Below are positions 1-5,111 of a stretch of 5,111 bases of DNA, piece by piece. The number at the start of each line of letters is the position of its first letter. Position 1 is the stretch's first letter. Source of the DNA: an uncultured beta proteobacterium (GTDB lineage Bacteria > Pseudomonadota > Gammaproteobacteria > Burkholderiales > Burkholderiaceae); NCBI GenBank assembly GCA_903845455.1, contig CAIMXN010000059.1, positions 1 to 5,111 of the forward strand. The letters are read 5' to 3'. A program made the position numbers and the translations under genes. A model generated the notes under the pieces. That model saw only the letters and a list, made by a program, of their open reading frames with translations, had not been told where the DNA came from and did no database searches.

Positions 1-287
1 CCTAAAATTTCTCCAGCAGGATGGTTTGGGAGGCTCACCGTTGTATCGGCGCAGAGAATTGGTGCCCACGGACGATTACTTTTCTGCCAGCGCGCCAATG
101 CTGCGGCACTTTTAGCTAAAGTAACTCTTTGAACATAAGCATACGCCTTCTCATTGGGGAGTGGAATTTCGATGATTTCAGTATCCTCTCCCAATTCTGC
201 AATCAACATCTCAAATCGCACACCCATTTTTTTTAACAGCTCTTGGCGGCGAGGGCTTTGTGAGGCGAGATAAATGTAAGGGAACAT
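1..287 (-). CDS. maf: Maf-family nucleotide pyrophosphatase, N-terminal half (cut by window edge)
   Basis: This is the first 95 codons of a gene that runs off the left edge. Maf proteins are cytoplasmic pyrophosphatases that hydrolyse nucleoside triphosphates, including modified ones, to monophosphates. They were first named for effects on septum formation. The translation begins MFPYIYLASQSPRRQELLKK, carrying the Maf N-terminal signature (LAS-x-SPRR-x-ELL, residues 7-18). A second conserved stretch, LCADTTV, lies at about residues 77-83 and contains the family's catalytic Asp. The SPRR form resembles the YhdE (dTTP/UTP) subgroup more than the YceF (m7GTP) subgroup, but subgroup is an inference. 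The ATG at 287-285 lies 8 bases after the rlmH stop, with a weak GAG purine stretch overlapping the end of rlmH, so translation is probably coupled. Family members are around 200 residues, so roughly half is visible. No frameshift is seen. Confidence 0.9.
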   Translation of the reverse strand, partial: MFPYIYLASQSPRRQELLKKMGVRFEMLIAELGEDTEIIEIPLPNEKAYAYVQRVTLAKSAAALARWQKSNRPWAPILCADTTVSLPNHPAGEIL

Positions 288-295
288 TAAAAAAT

Positions 296-739
296 CTACT
301 CGCGATGGTAGGGATGGCCCTGCAGAATAGTCCAGGCACGGTAGAGTTGCTCGACTAACAACACTCTAGCCATAGCATGTGGCAAGGTAAGGCTAGAGAG
401 GCGCCACATCGCTTGAGCACTGTCCTTAAGACTCGTATCCAAGCCATCAGCACCACCAATCAAAAAGGTAATATCCAAACCTTCTTGTCGCCAGTTGGCT
501 AATTGGGTTGCTAAGTTTTGAGTGGTTTGATCTTTGCCATGTTCATCTAAGGCAATAACGCGTGAGCCTTTAGGAATAGCTGCAGCGATTTTGATAGCTT
601 CTTTAGCGGGTGTGAGATCAGGTTTAATTTCTTTAATTTCGATACTGCAATCCGCTGGCATGCGTTTGACATAGTCATAGGTTACTGTGGCCACCCAATC
701 TGGCATTTTGTGTCCAACAGAAACGATCGTTAAGCGCAT
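296..739 (-). CDS. rlmH: 23S rRNA (pseudouridine-1915-N3)-methyltransferase RlmH
   Basis: RlmH is a small SPOUT-class methyltransferase. It uses S-adenosylmethionine to methylate N3 of pseudouridine 1915 in helix 69 of 23S rRNA, acting on assembled 70S ribosomes. The protein has 147 residues; E. coli RlmH has 155. It opens with MRLTIVSVGHKMPDWV, close to the family N terminus. The SPOUT cofactor loop FLIGGADGL is at 92-100, LTLPHAMARVLLVEQLYRAW at 117-136, and the family's near-invariant tail HPYHRE at 142-147. The ATG at 739-737 is the natural start because the conserved N terminus begins there. It lies 15 bases after the rsfS stop and has no clear Shine-Dalgarno sequence. A small inverted repeat fills that gap. 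Adjacent rsfS also acts on the large subunit, and the pairing is common in bacteria. The assignment is very secure. Confidence 0.97.
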   Translation of the reverse strand: MRLTIVSVGHKMPDWVATVTYDYVKRMPADCSIEIKEIKPDLTPAKEAIKIAAAIPKGSRVIALDEHGKDQTTQNLATQLANWRQEGLDITFLIGGADGLDTSLKDSAQAMWRLSSLTLPHAMARVLLVEQLYRAWTILQGHPYHRE

Positions 740-741
740 GA

Positions 742-759
742 ATTGATTAAGAGATCAAT
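742..759. repeat. Short inverted repeat in the rsfS-rlmH gap
   Basis: ATTGAT (742-747) and ATCAAT (754-759) are perfect inverted copies separated by six bases. The repeat covers most of the gap and overlaps the rsfS stop codon (757-755), ending 2 bases before the rlmH ATG. In the minus-strand transcript it could form a weak AU-rich 6-bp hairpin where ribosomes load on rlmH, or it could be a protein site. A short AT-rich palindrome can also arise by chance. Confidence 0.45.
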
Positions 760-1144
760 CTTCGTCGTCAGGTTCACTCGCTTTAACAAGCCCTTTTTCA
801 CTAGCCAATTTCACACGGACTGGTTTGGCACCCCACATGCCCTCTAGTTGGTAGTAAGCGCGCAGCATCGGTTGCAGGATGTGAACGACGATATCGCCGC
901 AATCCACTAAAACCCATTCGCCGGTTTCAAGGCCTTCAACAGAAATGACTTGACCACCTTTGGTATTCACTTCTTCTTTAACCGACATCGCCAATGAACG
1001 CGTCTGGCGATTGCTAGAACCTGTTGCAATAATGACGCGGTCAAATAACTCACTTAATTTGGTGGTGTCATACACACGAATATCTTGTGCTTTGACATCT
1101 TCTAAGGCATCAATAATGGTGCGTTGTAATTTACGTAATTCCAT
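755..1144 (-). CDS. rsfS: Ribosomal silencing factor RsfS (Iojap/YbeB family)
   Basis: RsfS binds ribosomal protein uL14 on the 50S subunit and blocks joining to 30S, lowering translation in starvation or stationary phase. It is also tied to 50S biogenesis. The 129-residue product shows the Iojap/DUF143 core: AQDIRVYDTTKLSELFD at 19-35, IATGSSNRQTRSLA at 39-52 and the family hallmark GEWVLVDCGDIVVHILQ at 75-91, followed by LRAYYQLEGMW (94-104). Residues 105-129 form a basic-then-acidic tail ending EPDDED that E. coli RsfS (105 residues) lacks; I would expect it to be flexible. The ATG at 1144-1142 has only a weak purine-rich AAAGAAA upstream. The 58-base gap to nadD is the largest inside the cluster and shows no convincing promoter or terminator. 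nadD-rsfS-rlmH order is widespread in bacteria, which supports the call. Confidence 0.96.
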   Translation of the reverse strand: MELRKLQRTIIDALEDVKAQDIRVYDTTKLSELFDRVIIATGSSNRQTRSLAMSVKEEVNTKGGQVISVEGLETGEWVLVDCGDIVVHILQPMLRAYYQLEGMWGAKPVRVKLASEKGLVKASEPDDED

Positions 1145-1202
1145 AGTTTCTTTGCTGTATTTCTTTAATAGGTCTTATGTGTATGGGGTGATCTTAGCTT
1201 GA

Positions 1203-1892
1203 TTACCTATACAAGCCGAGATTTGTGATGATTTCTAAAACGTGTGAGGAAATTTGGTCTGATCCTAAAGAGTTGCCAGAGGGGGTTCTGAGGCGGTTTC
1301 GTAAGTCACTGGAGGATAAGTCCACTGCAAGGGTCTTATCAAGGTATATGCGGCCAGATGGGCTATTTTCAATAGCGCTAGCCTCCAGAGTTTGGTGATT
1401 GGTAAGAAAATCCCGCATTTCAGGACTCATGGCCTGCTCCAGATCGTATTCGGGTCGATTTGCGACGGCAAAATGTACCTGAGTGAGTAAGCCCTTCCAA
1501 GAGTTCCAGGTCGGTAGTGTCATTAAAGAATCCACCCCCATGAGCCAGATCAAGCTCGCCTCTGAACCATAGCGCCTTCTTAAATCTTGAATAGTGTCAA
1601 TAGCATAACTGGGTCCAGCACGATCTACTTCTACACGATCAACTCCAATTTGGGTTGAAATCTTTAAATATAAAAATGTCCGCGCGAGATCAATTGCAGC
1701 TGCCTGCGTTAATTGAAGGCGTGTTTTTGCAGGGGTGATATTGCCTGCTTTCTGCCAAGGCTCACCACTGGGAATAAGTAGCAACTCATCTAGTTGAAAT
1801 AGTTTTGCAAAGTGGGTGGCAAGTTTGAGATGGCCAAGATGTGGTGGGTCAAAAGTGCCACCGAAGATGCCAATTTTTTTTGGAGCATTCAA
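1203..1892 (-). CDS. nadD: Nicotinate-nucleotide adenylyltransferase NadD, TTG start
   Basis: NadD transfers AMP from ATP to nicotinic acid mononucleotide, giving deamido-NAD, the step before NAD synthetase in NAD synthesis. The 229-residue protein carries the nucleotidyltransferase signature GIFGGTFDPPHLGH at 8-21 (with the HxGH-type phosphate-binding motif), RAGPSYAIDT at 91-100, GVDSLMTLPTWNSW at 119-132, NRPEY at 145-149 and SSSDLR at 193-198, matching the usual ISSTxIR motif. The start is read as TTG (1892-1890). An in-frame TAG lies at 1901-1899, only CTT and AAC stand between it and the TTG, and the signature must be close to the N terminus. One base separates this TTG from the hemF stop. 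With no clear Shine-Dalgarno sequence, translational coupling to hemF is likely. An ATG at 1888-1886 is out of frame. Confidence 0.96.
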   Translation of the reverse strand: MNAPKKIGIFGGTFDPPHLGHLKLATHFAKLFQLDELLLIPSGEPWQKAGNITPAKTRLQLTQAAAIDLARTFLYLKISTQIGVDRVEVDRAGPSYAIDTIQDLRRRYGSEASLIWLMGVDSLMTLPTWNSWKGLLTQVHFAVANRPEYDLEQAMSPEMRDFLTNHQTLEASAIENSPSGRIYLDKTLAVDLSSSDLRNRLRTPSGNSLGSDQISSHVLEIITNLGLYR

Positions 1893-1893
1893 G

Positions 1894-2805
1894 TTAAGCT
1901 AACCAATCGCGTGGCTTGAGGTAGTAATCATAGAGTTTGGCTTCAGGCGTGCCAGGCTCTGGATGCCAGTTGTAACGCCACTGTACGACAGGGGGCATAG
2001 ACATCAAAATGGATTCAGTACGCCCACCAGAATGCAGACCAAAGATGGTACCGCGATCAAAGAGAAGATTGTATTCAACATAACGACCACGACGGTACTC
2101 TTGGAAAGATTTTTCTTCCACTGTAAAGGTATCTTTTTGGCGACGCTGCACAATCGGCAAGTAGGCGTTGATAAAGGCATCGCCAATGGCACGCATCATA
2201 GCAAAGCTTTTCTCAAAACCCAGTTCATTAAAGTCATCAAAGAATACGCCGCCAATACCACGCGGCTCATCCCGATGCTTCAAATAAAAATACTCATCAC
2301 ACCATTTTTTAAATCTTGGATACAAATCATTTCCAAAAGGATCCAGTGCATCCTTAGCCGTTTGATGAAAATGTTTACAGTCTTCATCAACGCCGTAGTA
2401 AGGAGTCAAATCAAAACCACCACCAAACCACCATACGGGTTCTTTACCAGGCGCTTGTGCAATAAAGCAGCGCACATTCATATGGGTGGTGGGGATCTTC
2501 GGATTGTTCGGGTGAAAGACTAGCGATACACCCAAAGCCTCAAAGCTGCGCCCAGCGATTTCTGGGCGATGGTGTGAGGCTGATGGAGGCATTTGATCGC
2601 CACGCACATGCGAGAAGCCAACCCCACCTTTTTCAAGAATATTGCCACCATCTAGGATGCAAGTACGACCATAACCCTTGAGTTTGCTATCTTCGGGTTT
2701 TTGCCATTCATCTGCTACAAAGGCTTTACCATCCAGCGTACTCATCGCTAAGACGATGCGCTCTTGCAAGCTCCAAAAGTAATCCTTGAGGGCTTGAATA
2801 TTCAT
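1894..2805 (-). CDS. hemF: Oxygen-dependent coproporphyrinogen III oxidase HemF
   Basis: HemF oxidatively decarboxylates two propionates of coproporphyrinogen III to vinyl groups, giving protoporphyrinogen IX in haem synthesis, with O2 as acceptor. Its presence indicates a cell that makes haem aerobically. From the ATG at 2805-2803 the protein has 303 residues, close to E. coli HemF (299). Blocks in order (303-residue numbering): GVGFSHVRGDQMP (61-73), HRPEIAGRSFEALGVSL (79-95), PTTHMNVR (105-112), PVWWFGGGFDLTPYYG (123-138), KKWCDEYFYLKHR (166-178), RGIGGVFFDDF (182-192), YRRGRYVEYNLLFDRGTIFG (237-256) and GGRTESILMSMPP (260-272). These cover the HemF signature region. An upstream in-frame TTG at 2829-2827 would add eight residues. 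I prefer the ATG for codon type and length, but neither has a good ribosome-binding site. purD ends 47 bases before the ATG, and nadD follows after one base. Confidence 0.96.
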   Translation of the reverse strand: MNIQALKDYFWSLQERIVLAMSTLDGKAFVADEWQKPEDSKLKGYGRTCILDGGNILEKGGVGFSHVRGDQMPPSASHHRPEIAGRSFEALGVSLVFHPNNPKIPTTHMNVRCFIAQAPGKEPVWWFGGGFDLTPYYGVDEDCKHFHQTAKDALDPFGNDLYPRFKKWCDEYFYLKHRDEPRGIGGVFFDDFNELGFEKSFAMMRAIGDAFINAYLPIVQRRQKDTFTVEEKSFQEYRRGRYVEYNLLFDRGTIFGLHSGGRTESILMSMPPVVQWRYNWHPEPGTPEAKLYDYYLKPRDWLA

Positions 2806-2852
2806 TTGAGGATGTATGCTATCTGACAATGAGATGAAATCTTTTCTATGCT

Positions 2853-4130
2853 TTATTTAATGGCGTGGTAGCCAATGTCTTGGCGATATTGCATACCATC
2901 AAACTGAATTTTAGATATAGCGTCATACGCTTTTTGTTGAGCACCACGGACAGTGTCAGCTAAACCAACAACACACATGACACGACCGCCAGCAGTCATT
3001 AACTCACCATATTGCAATTTAGTGCCCGCATGAAAAGTAAGTTGGTCTTCAGTATCTGCCGGAATACCCGTAATGACATCGCCATTGCGCGGAGTATCTG
3101 GGTAGTTATGCGCTGCAAGCACCACACCCAAGGCTGTACGACGATCCCAATCAAGCTCTACCTCATTGAGCTTACCATCTACTGCTTGATCCAATGCATG
3201 TACTAAGTCACTACGCAAACGCGCCATGATTGGTTGCGTTTCTGGGTCACCCATCCGGCAATTAAATTCCAAGGTTTTAATTTTGCCATCTGGAGAAATC
3301 ATCAGACCGGCATAGAGAAAGCCGGTATACGGCAGGCCATCAGTCTCCATGCCTTTTACAGTTGGCATGATCACTTCACGTAAAGCGCGCGCATGAACCT
3401 CTGGGGTTACTACGGGAGCAGGGGAATAGGCACCCATACCGCCAGTATTCGGACCTTGATCAGCATCGAGCAAACGCTTATGGTCTTGGCTAGTAGCTAA
3501 GGCAAGAACATTCTTGCCGTCTACCAAAACAATGAAGCTAGCTTCTTCGCCAGTCAGAAATTCTTCAATGACAACACGGGCACCGGCATTGCCGAGTTTG
3601 TTATCAGATAGCATCATGTCCACTGCCGCGTGAGCCTCTTCAAGACTCATAGCAACCACCACACCTTTACCAGCAGCTAAGCCGTCAGCCTTGATGACAA
3701 TCGGGGCACCTTTTGAATCAATGTAGGCATGTGCCTCAAGTGCATTAGAGAAGGTTTGATAATCCGCAGTCGGAATACCATGACGCTTCATGAAGGCTTT
3801 TGAAAAATCTTTTGAAGACTCGAGTTGTGCTGCGAGTTGCGTAGGCCCAAAAATCCGCAAACCGTTTGCACGAAAGATGTCAACAATCCCTGCTGCTAAG
3901 GGCGCTTCTGGGCCTACAACAGTTAAGTGAATTTTTTCGCGTTTAGCAAACTCTACAAGCTCTTGTAAGTCAGAGATAGGAAGATTTTGAATCCCAGCTG
4001 TAGATTGTTTGGCCGTGGCAGTTCCCCCATTACCTGGTGCAACAAATACCGTTTGCACTTGAGGTGACTGAGCTAATTTCCAAGCCAGGGCATGTTCGCG
4101 ACCACCAGATCCAATTAAGAGAATTTTCAT
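2853..4130 (-). CDS. purD: Phosphoribosylamine-glycine ligase PurD (GAR synthetase)
   Basis: PurD is the cytoplasmic second enzyme of de novo purine synthesis. It joins glycine to 5-phosphoribosylamine with ATP to form glycinamide ribonucleotide. The 425-residue protein (E. coli 429) begins with the GARS N domain, MKILLIGSGGREHALAWKLA (1-20), with PGNGG at 32-36 and VVGPEAPLAAGIVD at 71-84. The ATP-grasp fold follows, with the lid IVIKADGLAAGKGVVVA at 144-160, EEFLTGEEASF (189-199) and the PurD-specific DQGPNTGGMGAYSPAP at 224-239. The PROSITE-type GARS signature is at 292-298 (RMGDPET) within LEFNCRMGDPETQPIM. The C domain shows AAHNYPDTPRNGD (339-351) and GGRVMCVVG (381-389). The ATG at 4130-4128 is fixed by the N-terminal motif and has no strong Shine-Dalgarno sequence. 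purD follows yebC after 35 bases. It is not next to purH here. Confidence 0.98.
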   Translation of the reverse strand: MKILLIGSGGREHALAWKLAQSPQVQTVFVAPGNGGTATAKQSTAGIQNLPISDLQELVEFAKREKIHLTVVGPEAPLAAGIVDIFRANGLRIFGPTQLAAQLESSKDFSKAFMKRHGIPTADYQTFSNALEAHAYIDSKGAPIVIKADGLAAGKGVVVAMSLEEAHAAVDMMLSDNKLGNAGARVVIEEFLTGEEASFIVLVDGKNVLALATSQDHKRLLDADQGPNTGGMGAYSPAPVVTPEVHARALREVIMPTVKGMETDGLPYTGFLYAGLMISPDGKIKTLEFNCRMGDPETQPIMARLRSDLVHALDQAVDGKLNEVELDWDRRTALGVVLAAHNYPDTPRNGDVITGIPADTEDQLTFHAGTKLQYGELMTAGGRVMCVVGLADTVRGAQQKAYDAISKIQFDGMQYRQDIGYHAIK

Positions 4131-4146
4131 AGCAAGCTAATAGTGA

Positions 4147-4158
4147 TATTGATCAATA
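4147..4158. repeat. 12-bp perfect palindrome between yebC and purD
   Basis: TATTGATCAATA is a perfect palindrome in the 35-base gap, 16 bases upstream of the purD ATG. It contains ATTGAT and ATCAAT overlapping at the centre, the same half-sites as the repeat at 742-759. It could be a binding site for a dimeric regulator, but with a single AT-rich copy and no recognised family match this is a description rather than an operator call. Confidence 0.4.
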
Positions 4159-4165
4159 GGGTTTT

Positions 4166-4885
4166 TTAGAATGCTGCATTCGTGAAAACTTCTTGGACAT
4201 CATCCAAGTTCTCGAGTGCATCCAATAATTTCTGCATGCTTTCTGCTTGCTCGCCTTCGAGTGCGATTTCTGTTTCAGGTCGCATGGCTACCGTCGCCAG
4301 TTCAGCCTTCAATCCAGCTTTTGTCAAGGCATCTTGCACTTTTGAAAAGTCTGGTACAGGTGACAACACCTCAAGTGAGCCGTCATCATGGGTAATGACA
4401 TCTTCAGCACCAGCATCTAAGGCAACTTCCATTAATTGATCTTCACTGGTGCCAGGAGCAAATAGCATTTGTCCGCAGTGCTTGAATAAAAAAGCAACCG
4501 AACCCTCGGTACCCATATTGCCGCCATTTTTAGTAAATGCATGGCGCACTTCAGCAACCGTTCTAGTGCGATTATCTGTGAGACAGTCCACAATCACTGC
4601 AGCACCATTGATGCCGTAACCTTCATAACGAATCTCTTCGTAGTTCACACCCTCAAGTGAACCAGTGCCGCGCTGAATCGCTCTTTGCACATTGTCATTG
4701 GGCATATTAGAGTCTTTGGCTTTGTCGATAGCGAGACGCAAACGGGGGTTAGTCGCAATATCACCACCGCCTAATTTAGCCGCTACTGTAATTTCTTTAA
4801 TGAGTTTGGTCCAAATCTTGCCACGCTTTTCGTCTTGACGACCTTTGCGGTGCTGAATATTGGCCCATTTTGAGTGGCCGGCCAT
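4166..4885 (-). CDS. yebC: YebC/TACO1-family translation-associated protein
   Basis: This is a full-length YebC-family protein (DUF28), 239 residues against about 246 in E. coli. The family has been annotated as probable transcriptional regulators. Its mitochondrial member TACO1 is a translational activator, and more recent work ties bacterial members to helping ribosomes through proline-rich stretches. Which role holds here cannot be read from the sequence. The hallmark N terminus MAGHSKWANIQHRKGRQDEK (1-20) is present, followed by IWTKLIKEITVAAKLGGGD (24-42), NPRLRLAIDKAKDSNMPNDN (46-65), RGTG (72-75), EGYGINGAAVIVDCLTDNR (88-106) and FTKNGGNMGTEGSVAFLF (117-134). The ATG at 4885-4883 has the best ribosome-binding site in the window. 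As the first gene after the divergent gap it is probably the operon's leading gene. In many bacteria yebC lies beside ruvC; here it precedes purD. Confidence 0.96.
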   Translation of the reverse strand: MAGHSKWANIQHRKGRQDEKRGKIWTKLIKEITVAAKLGGGDIATNPRLRLAIDKAKDSNMPNDNVQRAIQRGTGSLEGVNYEEIRYEGYGINGAAVIVDCLTDNRTRTVAEVRHAFTKNGGNMGTEGSVAFLFKHCGQMLFAPGTSEDQLMEVALDAGAEDVITHDDGSLEVLSPVPDFSKVQDALTKAGLKAELATVAMRPETEIALEGEQAESMQKLLDALENLDDVQEVFTNAAF

Positions 4886-4893
4886 ACGGTAAG

Positions 4894-4898
4894 TCCTT
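4894..4898 (-). promoter_or_regulatory. Shine-Dalgarno sequence of yebC
   Basis: On the minus strand AAGGA is followed by eight bases and then the yebC ATG, a near-ideal arrangement. It contrasts with the downstream genes, whose starts lack clear Shine-Dalgarno sequences, and it supports the ATG at 4885-4883. Confidence 0.75.
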
Positions 4899-4923
4899 TT
4901 GCAGAATTTGGCTAGAGCTAGCT

Positions 4924-4959
4924 ATTTTAAGGGGTACTGGGGTAAAGGATGACAGTCAA
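4924..4959 (-). promoter_or_regulatory. Possible promoter region for the yebC-led operon
   Basis: Reading the minus strand, TTGACT (4959-4954) resembles a sigma-70 -35 box with one mismatch, and TAAAAT (4929-4924) resembles a -10 box with one mismatch. They are 24 bases apart, too far for one standard promoter, so either element may be fortuitous. If TAAAAT is real, transcription would begin near 4917, giving a leader of roughly 30 bases that contains the yebC ribosome-binding site. A GGGGTA direct repeat (4931-4936 and 4939-4944, plus strand) lies between the boxes. Confidence 0.25.
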
Positions 4960-4969
4960 CACTCTTTTT

Positions 4970-4998
4970 TTGTTACACTCTCACCTCTTAGCTGTAAG
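4970..4998 (+). promoter_or_regulatory. Possible promoter of the tRNA-Leu gene
   Basis: TTGTTA (4970-4975, four of six matches to the -35 consensus) and TGTAAG (4993-4998, four of six matches to the -10 consensus) are 17 bases apart. Transcription would start near 5005, about 22 bases before the mature tRNA 5' end. An overlapping alternative -10, AGTAAT (4997-5002), matches equally well but lacks a good -35. The call rests on position and spacing more than on match strength. Confidence 0.35.
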
Positions 4999-5001
4999 TA
5001 A

Positions 5002-5019
5002 TGCAGTTTTTCCACTGCA
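5002..5019 (+). repeat. Small inverted repeat just upstream of the tRNA gene
   Basis: TGCAGT (5002-5007) and ACTGCA (5014-5019) pair perfectly across a six-base spacer and end 7 bases before the mature tRNA. If transcription starts upstream of it, it would form a hairpin in the 5' leader that RNase P removes. It has no following T-run and is not a terminator. Confidence 0.45.
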
Positions 5020-5026
5020 AACACCT

Positions 5027-5111
5027 GCCTCGGTGATGGAATTGGTAGACGTGCCGGACTCAAAATCCGGTGCCGCAAGGCGTGGCGGTTCGAGTCCGCC
5101 CCGAGGCACCA
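5027..5111 (+). tRNA. tRNA-Leu (anticodon CAA)
   Basis: The 85-base gene folds as a class II tRNA and decodes UUG leucine codons. The acceptor stem GCCTCGG (5027-5033) pairs perfectly with CCGAGGC (5101-5107), followed by discriminator A (5108) and an encoded CCA (5109-5111). The D-loop region contains AATTGGTAGA. The anticodon stem CCGGA/TCCGG (5054-5058 and 5066-5070) closes a seven-base loop CTCAAAA with anticodon CAA at 5061-5063. The long variable arm (GCC-GCAA-GGC, about 5072-5081) is typical of leucine tRNAs. The T arm is GGCGG-TTCGAGT-CCGCC (5084-5100). Discriminator A, the long variable arm and the anticodon all agree on leucine. It is divergent from yebC, and the window stops exactly at its 3' end, so downstream neighbours cannot be seen. 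Confidence 0.97.

Noticed and set aside
743..758. FNR-like box (TTGAT...ATCAA)
   Set aside because: The half-sites match the FNR consensus, but the spacer is six bases instead of four, and the site lies inside an operon beside a start codon, not at a promoter.
960..1202. An 80-codon plus-strand frame opposite rsfS
   Set aside because: It is antisense to a well-supported gene, and its sequence has no recognisable features.
1145..1202. Internal promoter before rsfS
   Set aside because: Weak -10-like matches such as TATTAA (1170-1165, minus strand) have no -35 partner at proper spacing, so no feature is called.
2004..2192. A 62-codon minus-strand frame within hemF
   Set aside because: It overlaps hemF in another frame on the same strand and has no family features or ribosome-binding site; treated as a shadow.
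1963..2523. A 186-codon open frame on the plus strand
   Set aside because: It lies wholly antisense to hemF, which has all its family motifs. The translation shows no recognisable domain and looks like the reverse image of a coding region.
3012..3206. A 64-codon plus-strand frame opposite purD
   Set aside because: It is antisense to the PurD C domain, with no independent support.
4182..4439. An 85-codon serine-rich plus-strand frame opposite yebC
   Set aside because: The serine-rich composition is what the reverse complement of the acidic YebC C terminus would give; there is no evidence of a gene.
4964..4971. T-run read as a plus-strand terminator
   Set aside because: No GC-rich hairpin precedes it, and no plus-strand gene lies upstream in the window to terminate.
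1..5111. A previously undescribed system or mobile element
   Set aside because: All coding space is taken by recognised core genes in a tight operon plus one tRNA. There are no repeat arrays, transposase or integrase genes, uncharacterised ORFs or gaps over 300 bases to host one.

Overview
This window looks like ordinary chromosome from a betaproteobacterium, most likely Burkholderiales. A small freshwater genome of the Polynucleobacter type is my best guess, judged from the protein sequences, the moderate GC content and the gene order as I remember it, not from a search. It holds seven codirectional housekeeping genes on the minus strand and one tRNA gene on the plus strand. I see no insertion sequence, CRISPR array, phage gene, toxin-antitoxin pair or other accessory element.

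In transcription order (right to left) the minus-strand genes are yebC (4166-4885), purD (2853-4130), hemF (1894 to about 2805 or 2829), nadD (1203-1892), rsfS (755-1144), rlmH (296-739) and the first 95 codons of a Maf-family pyrophosphatase gene (1-287, cut by the window edge). Gaps are about 35, 22-47, 1, 58, 15 and 8 bases, so they probably form one operon read from a promoter in the 4886-5026 intergenic region. The products fall into two themes. Ribosome and translation: YebC, RsfS and RlmH. Cofactor and nucleotide metabolism: PurD in purine synthesis, HemF in haem synthesis, NadD in NAD synthesis and Maf in clearing non-canonical nucleotides.

At the right edge a complete tRNA-Leu with anticodon CAA and an encoded CCA end (5027-5111) is transcribed divergently from yebC. 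The 141-base gap between them should carry both promoters, but only weak matches can be proposed.

All six complete genes have intact frames and their expected family motifs. The few points worth a second look are small. nadD can start only at TTG and lies one base after the hemF stop. The hemF start is ambiguous. Two intergenic gaps carry inverted repeats built from the same ATTGAT/ATCAAT half-sites. I found no evidence of a previously undescribed system.
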